From NCBI RefSeq assembly GCF_001317355.1, contig NZ_LKET01000032.1:1-64000 (forward strand): a stretch of DNA of 64,000 nucleotides, read 5' to 3'. The notes beneath the pieces are model-generated. The model searched no databases, had not been told where the DNA came from, and saw only the letters and a list, made by a program, of their open reading frames with translations. This DNA comes from Oxobacter pfennigii (lineage in GTDB: Bacteria; Bacillota; Clostridia; Clostridiales; Oxobacteraceae). Of this stretch, positions 26,913-36,886 are shown in pieces (within the stretch, counting starts at the first letter, position 1; each line of letters begins with the position of its first letter). The position numbers were made by a program, and so were the translations under genes.

Positions 26913-29900
26913 TTAAAATAAAGTCAGCTGATTGCTCTCGGGCATATCACGCAAACATCCATGATTTTTAAGTATCTCAATAACAGTTTTGGAAACCTTT
27001 GCACGGTTTCTTAAATCTTCAATGGATATGAAATTTCCCTTTTCTCTTGACTCCATTATGCTTCTTGCAGCTGCTTCTCCCAATCCCTGCAAAGAGTTAA
27101 GGGGAGGAATAAGGCTATTTCCTTCGATTAAAAACTTCACTGCATCAGACTTGTACAAATCCACAGGGCAGAATGAAAAACCTCTTTTATGCATTTCCAA
27201 TGCGATTTCAAGTATGGTAAGCAAACCCTTGTCTTTTTGAGAGGCCTCGTTTCCCATAGCCTCAATGCTCTTTATCTTATCGGTTATGCTTTTTTCGCCC
27301 TTTGTTATGATGTCGGCATCAAACTCATCAGCCCTTATAGAGAAATAAGCTGCATAATAACATAAAGGATAATAGACTTTAAAATAGGCAATCCTTATGG
27401 CCATCATAACATAGGCAACTGCATGGCCCTTAGGGAACATGTATTTTATCTTGTTGCAGGAATCAATATACCACTGGGGCACATCATTTGCCTTCATCTC
27501 CTCCATATCTTCCGGCCTTAAGCCCTTTCCCTTTCTTACTCTTTCCATTATGTTAAATGCGCTCTTTGGCTTTACACCTTTATACATAAGATAAAGCATT
27601 ATATCGTCCCTTGTACAGATTACTTCTTTAAGTGTGGCGGTGTTGCTTCTTATAAGGTCCTGGGCATTATTAAGCCATACATCCGTACCGTGGGACAGTC
27701 CGCTTATCCTTACCAGTTCCGCAAAGGTTTTAGGCTTTGTATCCACAAGCATCTGCCTTACAAACTTTGTTCCAAATTCAGGAAGGCCTAAGGTTCCGAC
27801 CTCGCAGTTTATATCTCCTTTTTTTATTCCCAAAGGCTCAGGGGAGGTAAATAGCCCGATTACCCTTTCATCTCCTAAAGGCAGGGTTGTTGGATCTATT
27901 CCCGTTAAATCCTGAAGCATTTTAATTACCGTCGGGTCGTCATGACCTAATATATCAAGCTTAAGTAACCTTCCGCTTATGGAATGGTAATCAAAATGGG
28001 TGGTTATGATATCCGATTCAGAATCATCAGCCGGGTGCTGCACCGGAGTAAACTGATATATTTCATTATCTCTCGGAACGACCATTACACCGCCTGGGTG
28101 CTGGCCTGTTGTCCTTTTAACTCCCGTACACCCTTTAGTAAGCCTCTCAACCTCTGCTTGGGAAGTTACTATGTTTTTTTCTGCAAGATAGTTTTTAACA
28201 AAACCATAGGCAGTTTTATCAGCAATTGTACCGATGGTCCCCGCTCTGAAGACATGTCCCTTTCCAAAGAGCTCTTCTGTATATCTATGAGCTACGGGTT
28301 GATAATCTCCCGAGAAATTCAAGTCTATATCAGGCTCCTTGTCTCCTTCAAATCCTAAAAATACTTCAAAGGGTATGTCGTGTCCTTCCTTTATTAGCTC
28401 CTCACCGCAGTTGGGGCATATTTTATCCTCCAAATCAGCACCGGAGCCTATGGAGCCGTCGGTTATAAATTCCGAGTGCTTGCACTTTTTGCATACATAA
28501 TGAGGGGGAAGGGGATTAACTTCTGTAATACCGCACATGGTAGCCACAAAGGAAGATCCTACAGAGCCCCTGGAGCCTACCAGATAGCCGTCATTTACAG
28601 ACTTATGAACCAGCTTTTGGGCTATTAAGTACAATACGGCATAGCCGTTATTTATTATAGAATTTAATTCTTTATCTAATCTTTTCACGACTATCTCTGG
28701 AAGGTTTTCTCCATATATCTCATGAGCTCTGTCCATGGTCATCTTTCTGATTTCATCATCGGCACCGTCTATTTTAGGCGTAAAGGTTTCATCGGGTATG
28801 GGCTTTATAACCTCCACCATATCCGCAATTAAATTGGGATTTTTTATAACAACATCATAGGCATACTCTTTGCCTAAATAAGAAAATTCATCCATCATCT
28901 CCCGCGTGGTCTTTAAATAGAGAGGAGCCTGCTTGTCTGCATCTTCAAAGCCCTGACCTGACATCAAAATCCTTCTGTATACCTCATCTTCGGGATTTAA
29001 GAAATGGACGTCTCCTGTGGCAACCACAGGCTTTTTATATTTAATACCTAAATCCACTATCCTTTTGTTGATGTTTTTTAGCTCTTCTTCATTTTGCACC
29101 CTGTTTTCACGGACTAAAAATTCATTATTGGCAATTGGCTGAATTTCAAGATAATCATAAAATCTCACAATGTCCGCAAGCTCAGAATCGCTTGCCCCGC
29201 GCAGCACTTCCCTGAATAAAAGCCCCGCTTCACAGCCCGAACCTATTATAAGCCCTTCTTTATACTCCATAAGAAGGCTCTTTAAAATCCTCGGCCTCCT
29301 GTAATAATAGTTCAAGTGGGATATGGAAATAAGCTTATATAGATTCAAAAGTCCTTCATAATTTTTAACTATTAAAACTGTGTGGTAGGTATCGGCCTTT
29401 TTATAATCCTGCTTTCCGTTAAATATGCTGTTTATATCCTTAAGCTTACTTGCACCCTTTTCTTTAATGATATCAAGGCATTTTAAAAATATCCTTCCGG
29501 TACATTCAGAATCATCCACTGCCCTGTGATGGTTTTCAAGTTTTATACCTAAGTGCTTTGCAACTACATCAAGCTTATGCTTCTTAAGTTCAGGGAAAAG
29601 CATTCTTGATAAGGTTAAGGTATCAACAACGGGATTATTTATTTCCGCTCCCAGCTTCCTTGCGTTTTGCTTTATAAAGCCTACATCAAATTTGGCATTA
29701 TGGGCAACTAAAGGCGCATCCCCAATAAAGCTTAAAAATTCCGGCAGTACGACAGATATAGGGGGCTTGTCCTTAACCATTTCATCATCAATTCCAGTTA
29801 ATTCAACAATATTCCTTGGAATTTTAACTCCTGGGTTTATAAGGGCGCTGAAGCTGTCTGTAATCTGCCCTTCCTTTATTTTAACGGCACCTATCTCCGT

Positions 29901-31184
29901 TATCTTGTCCGTAAAGCTTGACAATCCCGTGGTTTCAATGTCAAATACAACAAACTCACAATCTAAGGAGGTGTCATTGCTGTTATATACAATGGGTACT
30001 CCGTCATCTACCATATAGGCTTCAACGCCATAGAGCACCTTTATATTATATTTTGCCGCCGCTTCCGCAGCTTCCGGAAAGGCTTGTACCACACCATGGT
30101 CTGTAATGGCAACTGCTTTATGGCCCCATTTGGCAGCAGTTTTTATAAGATGGGAAACGTCACTTACACCGTCCATAGAACTCATCTGAGTATGCAGATG
30201 AAGTTCCACTCTTTTTTCTGGATAATCATCCATCCTTGAAATGCCCTTGGTCTCTTCGATATCAGATGCTATCATGGTGGTTTCCTTTGAGTATTTATCA
30301 AAGGATGCTTCTCCTCTTACTTTGCAGTGAAGGCCTACCTTTAACCTTTCTTTTAATGCGTCACCAGTTTTCTCGTTTGGAAAGGCTTTTACGGTAATGG
30401 AACTTGTATAATCCGTTATATTAAAGCTAATGATGGTCCTTCCGGTTTTTGTCTCAATGATTTTTAAATCAAATATATCCCCTTCAATGGTTATCCTTCC
30501 TGATAAATCATTTACTTCCTTAATAGGGATCACAAAATCATCAGTCTTTTTTCCCAGTATAAGGGGAGATTTGCTGTCCTCTTTTATGGCAGCGGAGCTG
30601 CTGTTTTTAGTATTTTTTATAAAATCCGATAAAAGCGCTTTATCCTCTTCCTGTTTTTTTGCAAAATATTCTGTGTGAGAGCTTAAGTCCTCTTTATAAT
30701 CAAGCTTAATGTTTACTTTTATGCCGTAATTTTCTTTAATATATTCCCTTATTAAATCATGGCAGCCCTTCGAAGTTAGAAAATCATAACTGAATTTATT
30801 CTCTAAAATCAATATGTAATCGTTAGCCTCTATCTTCCTCTGGACATTTTTAAAAGAGCCATTTATCATGGGCACCTTAAGGGAAACATATTTGATTATA
30901 TCCTCAAAATACTCCGAATCCATAGTGTTCATATCCAGAGCTTTTGCTGGCTTTTTTATGGGTATAATGTCAACAGTTTCATTTATACCGTATTTTTTTC
31001 TTATGATGCTGCACAAAGACTTTATTGCATCGCTATGAAGCTCAATTGTTGATTTAACATATATATTAAAGCTTCTATCCTTTTTGTTTACCGACACTTT
31101 TTCGATATTAATATCTTCAACTAAAGGCACAAGATTTTCTTCAATCTCAATGCCCTTAAGAAATTCTTTCAAAGCTTTTGTCAT
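26913..31184 (-). CDS. polC: DNA polymerase III alpha subunit, PolC type
   Basis: Gram-positive replicative polymerase with built-in proofreading. 1423 residues. An N-terminal region and OB fold are followed by a PHP domain starting at VELHLHTQMSSMDG near residue 331. The DEDD exonuclease is inserted within the PHP domain (FVVFDIETTGL near 415). After it come a zinc-binding pair CxxC (CKKC and CPNC near 905-930) and the polymerase catalytic PDIDLNFSG near 956. The start ATG overlaps the glycosyltransferase stop, so the two genes are coupled, an unusual arrangement since polC more often follows proS or ispG directly. Confidence 0.98.
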   Translation of the reverse strand: MTKALKEFLKGIEIEENLVPLVEDINIEKVSVNKKDRSFNIYVKSTIELHSDAIKSLCSIIRKKYGINETVDIIPIKKPAKALDMNTMDSEYFEDIIKYVSLKVPMINGSFKNVQRKIEANDYILILENKFSYDFLTSKGCHDLIREYIKENYGIKVNIKLDYKEDLSSHTEYFAKKQEEDKALLSDFIKNTKNSSSAAIKEDSKSPLILGKKTDDFVIPIKEVNDLSGRITIEGDIFDLKIIETKTGRTIISFNITDYTSSITVKAFPNEKTGDALKERLKVGLHCKVRGEASFDKYSKETTMIASDIEETKGISRMDDYPEKRVELHLHTQMSSMDGVSDVSHLIKTAAKWGHKAVAITDHGVVQAFPEAAEAAAKYNIKVLYGVEAYMVDDGVPIVYNSNDTSLDCEFVVFDIETTGLSSFTDKITEIGAVKIKEGQITDSFSALINPGVKIPRNIVELTGIDDEMVKDKPPISVVLPEFLSFIGDAPLVAHNAKFDVGFIKQNARKLGAEINNPVVDTLTLSRMLFPELKKHKLDVVAKHLGIKLENHHRAVDDSECTGRIFLKCLDIIKEKGASKLKDINSIFNGKQDYKKADTYHTVLIVKNYEGLLNLYKLISISHLNYYYRRPRILKSLLMEYKEGLIIGSGCEAGLLFREVLRGASDSELADIVRFYDYLEIQPIANNEFLVRENRVQNEEELKNINKRIVDLGIKYKKPVVATGDVHFLNPEDEVYRRILMSGQGFEDADKQAPLYLKTTREMMDEFSYLGKEYAYDVVIKNPNLIADMVEVIKPIPDETFTPKIDGADDEIRKMTMDRAHEIYGENLPEIVVKRLDKELNSIINNGYAVLYLIAQKLVHKSVNDGYLVGSRGSVGSSFVATMCGITEVNPLPPHYVCKKCKHSEFITDGSIGSGADLEDKICPNCGEELIKEGHDIPFEVFLGFEGDKEPDIDLNFSGDYQPVAHRYTEELFGKGHVFRAGTIGTIADKTAYGFVKNYLAEKNIVTSQAEVERLTKGCTGVKRTTGQHPGGVMVVPRDNEIYQFTPVQHPADDSESDIITTHFDYHSISGRLLKLDILGHDDPTVIKMLQDLTGIDPTTLPLGDERVIGLFTSPEPLGIKKGDINCEVGTLGLPEFGTKFVRQMLVDTKPKTFAELVRISGLSHGTDVWLNNAQDLIRSNTATLKEVICTRDDIMLYLMYKGVKPKSAFNIMERVRKGKGLRPEDMEEMKANDVPQWYIDSCNKIKYMFPKGHAVAYVMMAIRIAYFKVYYPLCYYAAYFSIRADEFDADIITKGEKSITDKIKSIEAMGNEASQKDKGLLTILEIALEMHKRGFSFCPVDLYKSDAVKFLIEGNSLIPPLNSLQGLGEAAARSIMESREKGNFISIEDLRNRAKVSKTVIEILKNHGCLRDMPESNQLTLF

Positions 31185-31840
31185 CTTTTACCTCCGGCTC
31201 TTTTTCTTTTGATATGTATTCCCATACACCTTAATATATCCCAGTACATCTTAAGCCTGGCAGCAAAACCTTTTGCCAATCCAAGCTTTTCTTCTTTCAT
31301 ATGATGAGTCATGTCAGGCAGTGGAACCATATCTACCCTTAAATTATTTATCTCTGCATATTTTGTAAGGGCTGCTTCTATTCCGTACCTTGTTATGTAC
31401 ATATTTTCAATGTTATCGATAACGGATTTTTTGACTGCTCTTTGACCTGAAAGATGAGGAGCAATTTTTTGTGCCAAATCCGTTGCCAATCTTCCGTTAG
31501 CGAAAATACCGATGGTCATATCAGCAAAATCGTTAATGACAGGAGACAGTAAATTGTAAATATGTTTTTCTGTCAACCCTATCAAATCCGCATCGAGAAA
31601 AAGTACAATACTTGCACCACAGTTTTTCAAGCCCTCCTTCATGGCGCCGCCCTTTCCTAAGTTGTTCTTTAATTCTATTACATTAACGCCGAAAGATCTG
31701 GCCTTTTCCGCGGTACCGTCACAAGAGCCGTCGCTTACCACTATAATTTCATCTATAATATTTACTTTTTTTAATACCAAAAGGACATCTGCAATGTGTT
31801 TTACCTCATTATAGGCGGGAATAATGGCAGTTATTTTCAT
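31181..31840 (-). CDS. Family 2 glycosyltransferase
   Basis: A 219-residue GT-A fold transferase: IIPAYNE at the N-terminus, VVSDGSCDGT near residue 35, NLGKGGAMKEGL near 60, and the metal-binding FLDADL near 82. The stretch SGQRAVKK near 130 recalls glucosyl-3-phosphoglycerate synthase-like enzymes, but the product cannot be assigned. There is no membrane segment. It sits between ispG and polC, overlapping the polC start by four bases, and follows the ispG terminator by about 60 bases, so its promoter must lie in that gap. Confidence 0.85.
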   Translation of the reverse strand: MKITAIIPAYNEVKHIADVLLVLKKVNIIDEIIVVSDGSCDGTAEKARSFGVNVIELKNNLGKGGAMKEGLKNCGASIVLFLDADLIGLTEKHIYNLLSPVINDFADMTIGIFANGRLATDLAQKIAPHLSGQRAVKKSVIDNIENMYITRYGIEAALTKYAEINNLRVDMVPLPDMTHHMKEEKLGLAKGFAARLKMYWDILRCMGIHIKRKRAGGKR

Positions 31841-31901
31841 TTATATTCCTCCACTTTTAAAGTGTTGGATATCATCCGTGCTCTCTTTAATATTCTAACA
31901 T

Positions 31902-31937
31902 AAAAATAGAACAGATAATAATCCCTGTTCTATTTTT
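31902..31937 (-). terminator. Intrinsic terminator after ispG
   Basis: Perfect 13-bp stem AAAAATAGAACAG / CTGTTCTATTTTT with a ten-base loop, symmetrical enough to act in both directions. Confidence 0.88.
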
Positions 31938-31956
31938 GCCATATTTGTAAAATTAA

Positions 31957-33006
31957 CTACATGCTCTTGATTTCGTCGATAAGCTCCCTTATGATGTCTC
32001 TTTCAGGAATTTTTCTTATTATCTCTCCTTTTTTAAACAGCAAGCATTCTCCCTGGCCTCCTGCAATTCCAATGTCGGCCTCCCTGGCTTCTCCCGGCCC
32101 GTTTACGGCACAGCCCATAATGGCCACCTTTAAATTTTTATCCATATCCGTTATCTTCTCTTCAACTTCAGTGGCTATTTTTATAAGGTCAATGCTTGTC
32201 CTTCCGCAAGTAGGGCAGGATATTACTTCTATTCCGCCCCTTAATAAACCTAGGGCTTTTAAAATCTGACGGCCTACCTTTACTTCATCTGCCGGGTCCC
32301 CCGTTAAGGACACCCTTATAGTATCTCCTATTCCCTCTGACAGAAGAGCGCCTATGCCTACGGAAGATTTAATGGTTCCGGACATCAGCGTGCCGGCTTC
32401 GGTAACGCCTAAATGAAGAGGATAATCTGTTCTTTGTGAAATCAAACGGTAAGAATCTATCATTGTCATCACATTTGAAGATTTTATGGAAATAACAGTA
32501 TCATAAAAGCTGCATTTTTCAAGGATATCAACATGTTTCAAGGCACTTTCAACAAGAGCTTGTGACGTAACTCCTCCGTATTTTAAAAGCATATCCTTTT
32601 CCAAGGAGCCAGAATTTACACCTATTCTTATAGGAATGTTTTTATCCTTTGCCATTTCAACGACAGTCTTTACTCTGTCTATGCTTCCTATATTGCCTGG
32701 ATTAATCCTTAATTTATCCACCCCATTTTCCATGGATAAAAGAGCTAAACGATAGTCAAAATGTATATCAGCGACAAGGGGAATTTTTATTCTTTTCTTA
32801 ATGCCTTTTATAGCCAGAGCAGCTTCGGTATCAGGTACCGCTACCCTAATTATTTCGCAGCCTATATCCTCTAACCTTTTTATCTGCTCTACGGTCTTTT
32901 TAACATCCCTTGTATCGGTGTTGCACATGGACTGAATGGCAATTTTGTTATTGTCTCCTATATAAACATTTCCTGCTTTAACCTGCCTGGTGTTTTTTCT
33001 TTGCAT
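31957..33006 (-). CDS. ispG: (E)-4-hydroxy-3-methylbut-2-enyl-diphosphate synthase
   Basis: Iron-sulfur enzyme of the MEP isoprenoid pathway, converting methylerythritol cyclodiphosphate to HMBPP. 349 residues. A TIM barrel begins with VGNVYIG-like and MCNTDTRD motifs. The 4Fe-4S ligands are CPTCGRTS near 261 and GCAVNGPGE near 297. It closes the uppS-cdsA-dxr-rseP-ispG gene set, which combines MEP steps with use of the undecaprenyl product. Confidence 0.96.
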   Translation of the reverse strand: MQRKNTRQVKAGNVYIGDNNKIAIQSMCNTDTRDVKKTVEQIKRLEDIGCEIIRVAVPDTEAALAIKGIKKRIKIPLVADIHFDYRLALLSMENGVDKLRINPGNIGSIDRVKTVVEMAKDKNIPIRIGVNSGSLEKDMLLKYGGVTSQALVESALKHVDILEKCSFYDTVISIKSSNVMTMIDSYRLISQRTDYPLHLGVTEAGTLMSGTIKSSVGIGALLSEGIGDTIRVSLTGDPADEVKVGRQILKALGLLRGGIEVISCPTCGRTSIDLIKIATEVEEKITDMDKNLKVAIMGCAVNGPGEAREADIGIAGGQGECLLFKKGEIIRKIPERDIIRELIDEIKSM

Positions 33007-33018
33007 AATACCACCTGC

Positions 33019-34032
33019 TTAAAATATGCTTAATCTTAGAAAATCCCTGAAGGTAATCAATACCGTTAAAATCATGAGGAATGCAAAACCAATGAAGTTT
33101 ACCACTCCTATTTTATTTGCATCTAACCTTCTTCTTCTTAAACCTTCAATGACTAAAATAAACAGCCATCCTCCGTCTAAGGCCGGGAAGGGTATGAGGT
33201 TCATTATGGCTAAATTTATGCTTAAAAAGGCAGTGAATACAAGAAGACTGTTAAAGCCCTGCCTTGCCGCATCTCCCGCAAATTTGATGATTCCTACGGG
33301 ACCGCTTACATCTTCCGTCGAAGCCTTTCCCATAATAAGATTCTTAAAGAAGCCGCCTATTTGCTTTACAAAGGACCAGGTATTGTTGACTCCATAGTTC
33401 AGGGCTTCCAAAATATTGGCTCTGCCTATAGTTGCTTCAATACCTATCATGTATCTTTCTTCCTCGGCATTCCATATTGGATTAAGCTCAAAGCTTTTTT
33501 GGTCTCCGTTCCTGTCAATAACGATATTGAAAGGCTTGCCGCCGTTTTCATATACAAAAACCAGGTAATCCTCATAGGTCGATATTTTCTGGCCGTTTAC
33601 CCTGATAATCCTGTCTCCAGGAAGTATACCCGCATTTTTAGCGGCAGGATACTCATCCACCAATTTAGAAACTATGGGTTTTACATAGCCGGAAGTCATG
33701 GAAATTATGGCAAATATCACAACGGCAATGATTATATTCATAATGGGTCCCGCTGCAATTACCGACATTTTTGCAAGGGTTTTTTTGCTGCTGAAAGACC
33801 TTGGATCATTAACCTCTTCTTCTTCACCCAGCATCTTGACATAACCGCCGATTGGAAAAATCCTTAATGAATATGCCGTCTCTTTACCGTCAAATTTAAA
33901 TAACCTGGGTCCCATGCCAAAGGCAAATTCCAGAACTTTTATATTATTAAGCTTAGCCATTATAAAATGACCAAATTCATGCCCCATTATCAGCAGGCCG
34001 AATACAAATACAACTGCTAACAGAGTTATCAT
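33019..34032 (-). CDS. rseP: RIP-type zinc metalloprotease RseP/RasP
   Basis: Membrane-embedded site-2 protease that cuts anti-sigma factors and remnant signal peptides. The zinc motif HEFGH is near residue 17 in the first membrane segment. A PDZ domain follows (about 115-175, with GILPGDRIIRVNG), and a third ligand site in MNLIPFPALDGG near 277. Start ATG 34032 (337 residues) with AAAGGA eight bases upstream; a GTG two codons earlier is less likely. Confidence 0.95.
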   Translation of the reverse strand: MITLLAVVFVFGLLIMGHEFGHFIMAKLNNIKVLEFAFGMGPRLFKFDGKETAYSLRIFPIGGYVKMLGEEEEVNDPRSFSSKKTLAKMSVIAAGPIMNIIIAVVIFAIISMTSGYVKPIVSKLVDEYPAAKNAGILPGDRIIRVNGQKISTYEDYLVFVYENGGKPFNIVIDRNGDQKSFELNPIWNAEEERYMIGIEATIGRANILEALNYGVNNTWSFVKQIGGFFKNLIMGKASTEDVSGPVGIIKFAGDAARQGFNSLLVFTAFLSINLAIMNLIPFPALDGGWLFILVIEGLRRRRLDANKIGVVNFIGFAFLMILTVLITFRDFLRLSIF

Positions 34033-34046
34033 TAACACACCATCCT

Positions 34047-35207
34047 TTATTTCAAGTAATTTTTATATATAAAACTCTTGGTATTTTTGTCAATTTCAAT
34101 TATCTCTTCAATTGAAGGTTTTTCATTTGTATTATGCTTTAACATTGACTGCTCTACAATATCCTGTATATCTAAGAACTTTATTTTCCCTTTCGAAAAC
34201 AAATCAACAGCGGCTTCATTAGCCGCATTCAAAACAACCGGCATGGTGCCGCCTATCTTTCCCGCATCATATGAGAGCTTAAGGCATTTAAAGGTTTCAT
34301 AATCCGGCTCTTCGAAGGTGAGTTTGCCTGCCTCAACTAAATTGAGCTTATGGGATACTCCTGGTAATCTTTCAGGATAGGACAGCGCATATAATATGGG
34401 ATTTCTCATATCCGCTGCTCCCAACTGGGCAATTATTGACCCATCGATGTATTCCACCATTGAGTGAATTATGCTCTGTGGATGAACCACTACATCTATT
34501 TTGTCAAAGTTTCTGTCAAAAAGCCAGTGGGCTTCAATTACTTCTAAGCCTTTATTCATAAGTGTAGCCGAATCTATGCTTATTTTTCTGCCCATGCTCC
34601 AGTTTGGATGCTTTAAGGCCTTTTCCGGGGATATATCAACTAAATCTTCTGTTTTTTTACCTCTGAAAGGTCCTCCCGAAGCTGTAAGTATTATCTTTTC
34701 CACATCTTTTGGATTGCTGCTTAATTGGAGGCACTGAAATATTGCCGAATGTTCGCTGTCTACCGGAATAAGCTTTGAACGTGAGTTTTTTAATGCTTCC
34801 ATAACAACACGACCGCCGGCAACCAGGGTTTCTTTGTTTGCAAGGGCAATATCCTTGCTTTTTTCTATGGCTTTTACCGTAGGCTGCAAACCCACCATTC
34901 CCACAACCGCTACCAAAACCATGTGCGCATCATCTATGGTTGCAACTTCAATCAAACCTTCCATGCCGGAGGTTATTTCTGTTTTCAAGTTGATATTATT
35001 TAATCTTTCCCTTAATTTATTTACACATGCATCATCAAAAATCGCCGCTTTTTGTGGTCTAAACTCCACAATCTGTTCATAGAGAAGGTCTGCATTGCTG
35101 TTTGCCGACAAACCTACTATATTAAACTTATCTTTGTTTTTTCTTACCACATCAAGGGTTTGAACACCAATTGAACCTGTCGAACCCAAAACTGATATAT
35201 TCTTCAT
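34047..35207 (-). CDS. dxr: 1-deoxy-D-xylulose 5-phosphate reductoisomerase
   Basis: NADPH-dependent second enzyme of the MEP isoprenoid pathway. The 386 residues begin with the Rossmann motif LGSTGSIGVQTLDV. ALANKETLVAGG is near 120, SEHSAIFQCL near 150, and the GRKISIDSATLMNKGLEVIEAHWLF signature lies near 205-230. Spaced closely to rseP. Confidence 0.97.
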   Translation of the reverse strand: MKNISVLGSTGSIGVQTLDVVRKNKDKFNIVGLSANSNADLLYEQIVEFRPQKAAIFDDACVNKLRERLNNINLKTEITSGMEGLIEVATIDDAHMVLVAVVGMVGLQPTVKAIEKSKDIALANKETLVAGGRVVMEALKNSRSKLIPVDSEHSAIFQCLQLSSNPKDVEKIILTASGGPFRGKKTEDLVDISPEKALKHPNWSMGRKISIDSATLMNKGLEVIEAHWLFDRNFDKIDVVVHPQSIIHSMVEYIDGSIIAQLGAADMRNPILYALSYPERLPGVSHKLNLVEAGKLTFEEPDYETFKCLKLSYDAGKIGGTMPVVLNAANEAAVDLFSKGKIKFLDIQDIVEQSMLKHNTNEKPSIEEIIEIDKNTKSFIYKNYLK

Positions 35208-35251
35208 GATTATACTCCCAAATTATGTATTTATTTTATCCATGGTGGAAA

Positions 35252-36058
35252 TCAGTAGAAAACATACCTTATATAATAATATATTACCGGTGCCAGGAAA
35301 AGTATGCTATCAAACCTGTCAAGGACACCGCCGTGGCCAGGCATAATATGGCCGTAATCTTTTATACCCACATTCCTTTTTATGGCTGAAGCTGCCAAAT
35401 CACCAATCTGAGATATAATACTGCCTATTATGCCCATTATGATGATACTGAAAATTGGGATATCAATTATATTCTGCATATTCAAAAATACTCCGTATAA
35501 TACACATACAATACAGCTTCCAACCACTCCTCCTATGGCTCCTTCTATTGTCTTTTTGGGGCTTATATCAGGGGCCAGTTTGTTTTTGCCAAAGAACATC
35601 CCTGAAAAATATGCAGAAGTGTCCGTTACCCATGAGCAAATGAAAACAAACCATATTAAATATACACCGATGCCTTGTATTGCCCTTATAAGATACAGGT
35701 ATCCGAAAAACAAGGATATATATAATATCCCTACTATCGTAGCTCCTGCTCCCCAAAAATTATATTTTTTTGAGAAAACGGGTATGGACAAAAGAATTAA
35801 AGTTAATATGGTAATATAAGGTACGGCAAATACTCTTGTCTGGCTGTTATAAAGAAGTAGGACCATAACAAGTCCGCCGGAAATTCCTATAACTTTCATA
35901 GGTTTTATATTGCTGCTGCATACGGCGTTGAAATATTCATATAAAGCTATACCCGTTACTATTAATAAGGCTACAAAGAATATATTTACGTTTATTAGCA
36001 CTGCTGCGAAAAGTATTGGCAGAGCTATGACAGCGCTTAGTATTCTTTTTAAGAGCAT
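35252..36058 (-). CDS. cdsA: Phosphatidate cytidylyltransferase
   Basis: Makes CDP-diacylglycerol from phosphatidic acid and CTP. The 268-residue multi-pass membrane protein has the C-terminal CDS signature, seen as KDYGHIMPGHGGVLDRFDS near residue 230-250, and SPKKTIEGAIGG near 170. Starts 15 bases after uppS. Confidence 0.95.
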   Translation of the reverse strand: MLLKRILSAVIALPILFAAVLINVNIFFVALLIVTGIALYEYFNAVCSSNIKPMKVIGISGGLVMVLLLYNSQTRVFAVPYITILTLILLSIPVFSKKYNFWGAGATIVGILYISLFFGYLYLIRAIQGIGVYLIWFVFICSWVTDTSAYFSGMFFGKNKLAPDISPKKTIEGAIGGVVGSCIVCVLYGVFLNMQNIIDIPIFSIIIMGIIGSIISQIGDLAASAIKRNVGIKDYGHIMPGHGGVLDRFDSILFLAPVIYYYIRYVFY

Positions 36059-36073
36059 GCAAAAACCTTCTTT

Positions 36074-36841
36074 CTATTGCTTAATTCCACCAAATCTTCG
36101 ATCCCTGATCTGAAAATCGTATATTGCTTTATAAAGGTGATTTCTTTTAAAATCCGGCCAATTTACATCTGAAAACCATAATTCCGAATATGCACACTGC
36201 CATAACAAAAAATTGCTCAGTCTTAATTCTCCACTGGGCCTTATTATAAGATCCGGGTCGGGAAGATTTTTTGTTGAAAGATATCTGGATATCAAAGACT
36301 CGTCTATCTTTTCAGGGTCAAAACTTCCCTTTTTAACATCTGCACTAATTTTTCTTACAGCACTTATTATTTCATTTCTGCTTCCGTAGTTAAGGGCTAG
36401 ATTTAATACAAGGCCGTCATTGTTTTTAGTTATATTGAAGGCATTTTTAAGCTCCTGCTGGCACATTAGAGGAAGCTTGGTTATATCACCTATAGCCATT
36501 ATTTTCACTTTCTTTTCATGAAGCTCCTGTACTTCTTTTCTTAAATATTCCACCAGAAGATTCATAAGGGCATTTACTTCATCAGCAGGCCGCTTCCAGT
36601 TCTCTGTTGAAAAAGCGTACAGTGTGAGCACTTTAATACCCAGTTCCGATGAAGCTCTTACAATATCTCTTATGGCTTCTACGCCTGCTTTATGGCCCAT
36701 GGCTCTCGGTAAATTTCGATGCCTTGCCCACCGGCCGTTACCATCCATTATTATAGCTATATGCTGAGGCAGCCTTGATTTATCTATTTTATTAAGCAAA
36801 TCCTCTTCTGCTTTTTTTGGTTTCTTAAAGAAGGAAAACAT
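36074..36841 (-). CDS. uppS: Isoprenyl transferase (undecaprenyl diphosphate synthase type)
   Basis: Cis-prenyltransferase that builds the C55 lipid carrier for cell wall synthesis. IIMDGNGRWARHR near residue 30 holds the catalytic aspartate. TLYAFSTENWKRP is near 75, and the C-terminal RPSGELRLSNFLLWQCAYSELWF segment near 200-225. Start ATG 36841 (255 residues), preceded by GAGGGGTG. A terminator-like hairpin ends 20 bases before the ATG, and its left arm could also pair with this ribosome binding site. Confidence 0.96.
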   Translation of the reverse strand: MFSFFKKPKKAEEDLLNKIDKSRLPQHIAIIMDGNGRWARHRNLPRAMGHKAGVEAIRDIVRASSELGIKVLTLYAFSTENWKRPADEVNALMNLLVEYLRKEVQELHEKKVKIMAIGDITKLPLMCQQELKNAFNITKNNDGLVLNLALNYGSRNEIISAVRKISADVKKGSFDPEKIDESLISRYLSTKNLPDPDLIIRPSGELRLSNFLLWQCAYSELWFSDVNWPDFKRNHLYKAIYDFQIRDRRFGGIKQ

Positions 36842-36847
36842 AATTTC

Positions 36848-36886
36848 ACCCCTCGCTTGCAAAAAACCCCTCTGTTTTGAGGGGTT
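36848..36886 (-). promoter_or_regulatory. Attenuator-like hairpin before uppS with alternative pairing to its RBS
   Basis: On the minus strand the 5' arm AACCCCTC (36879-36886) pairs with GAGGGGTT (36865-36872), followed by six T: an intrinsic terminator shape. The same 5' arm is complementary to a second GAGGGGT at 36848-36854, which is the uppS ribosome binding site. The stem begins within the stop codon of the preceding 63-residue ORF. No room for a promoter remains between the hairpin and uppS. Confidence 0.6.
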
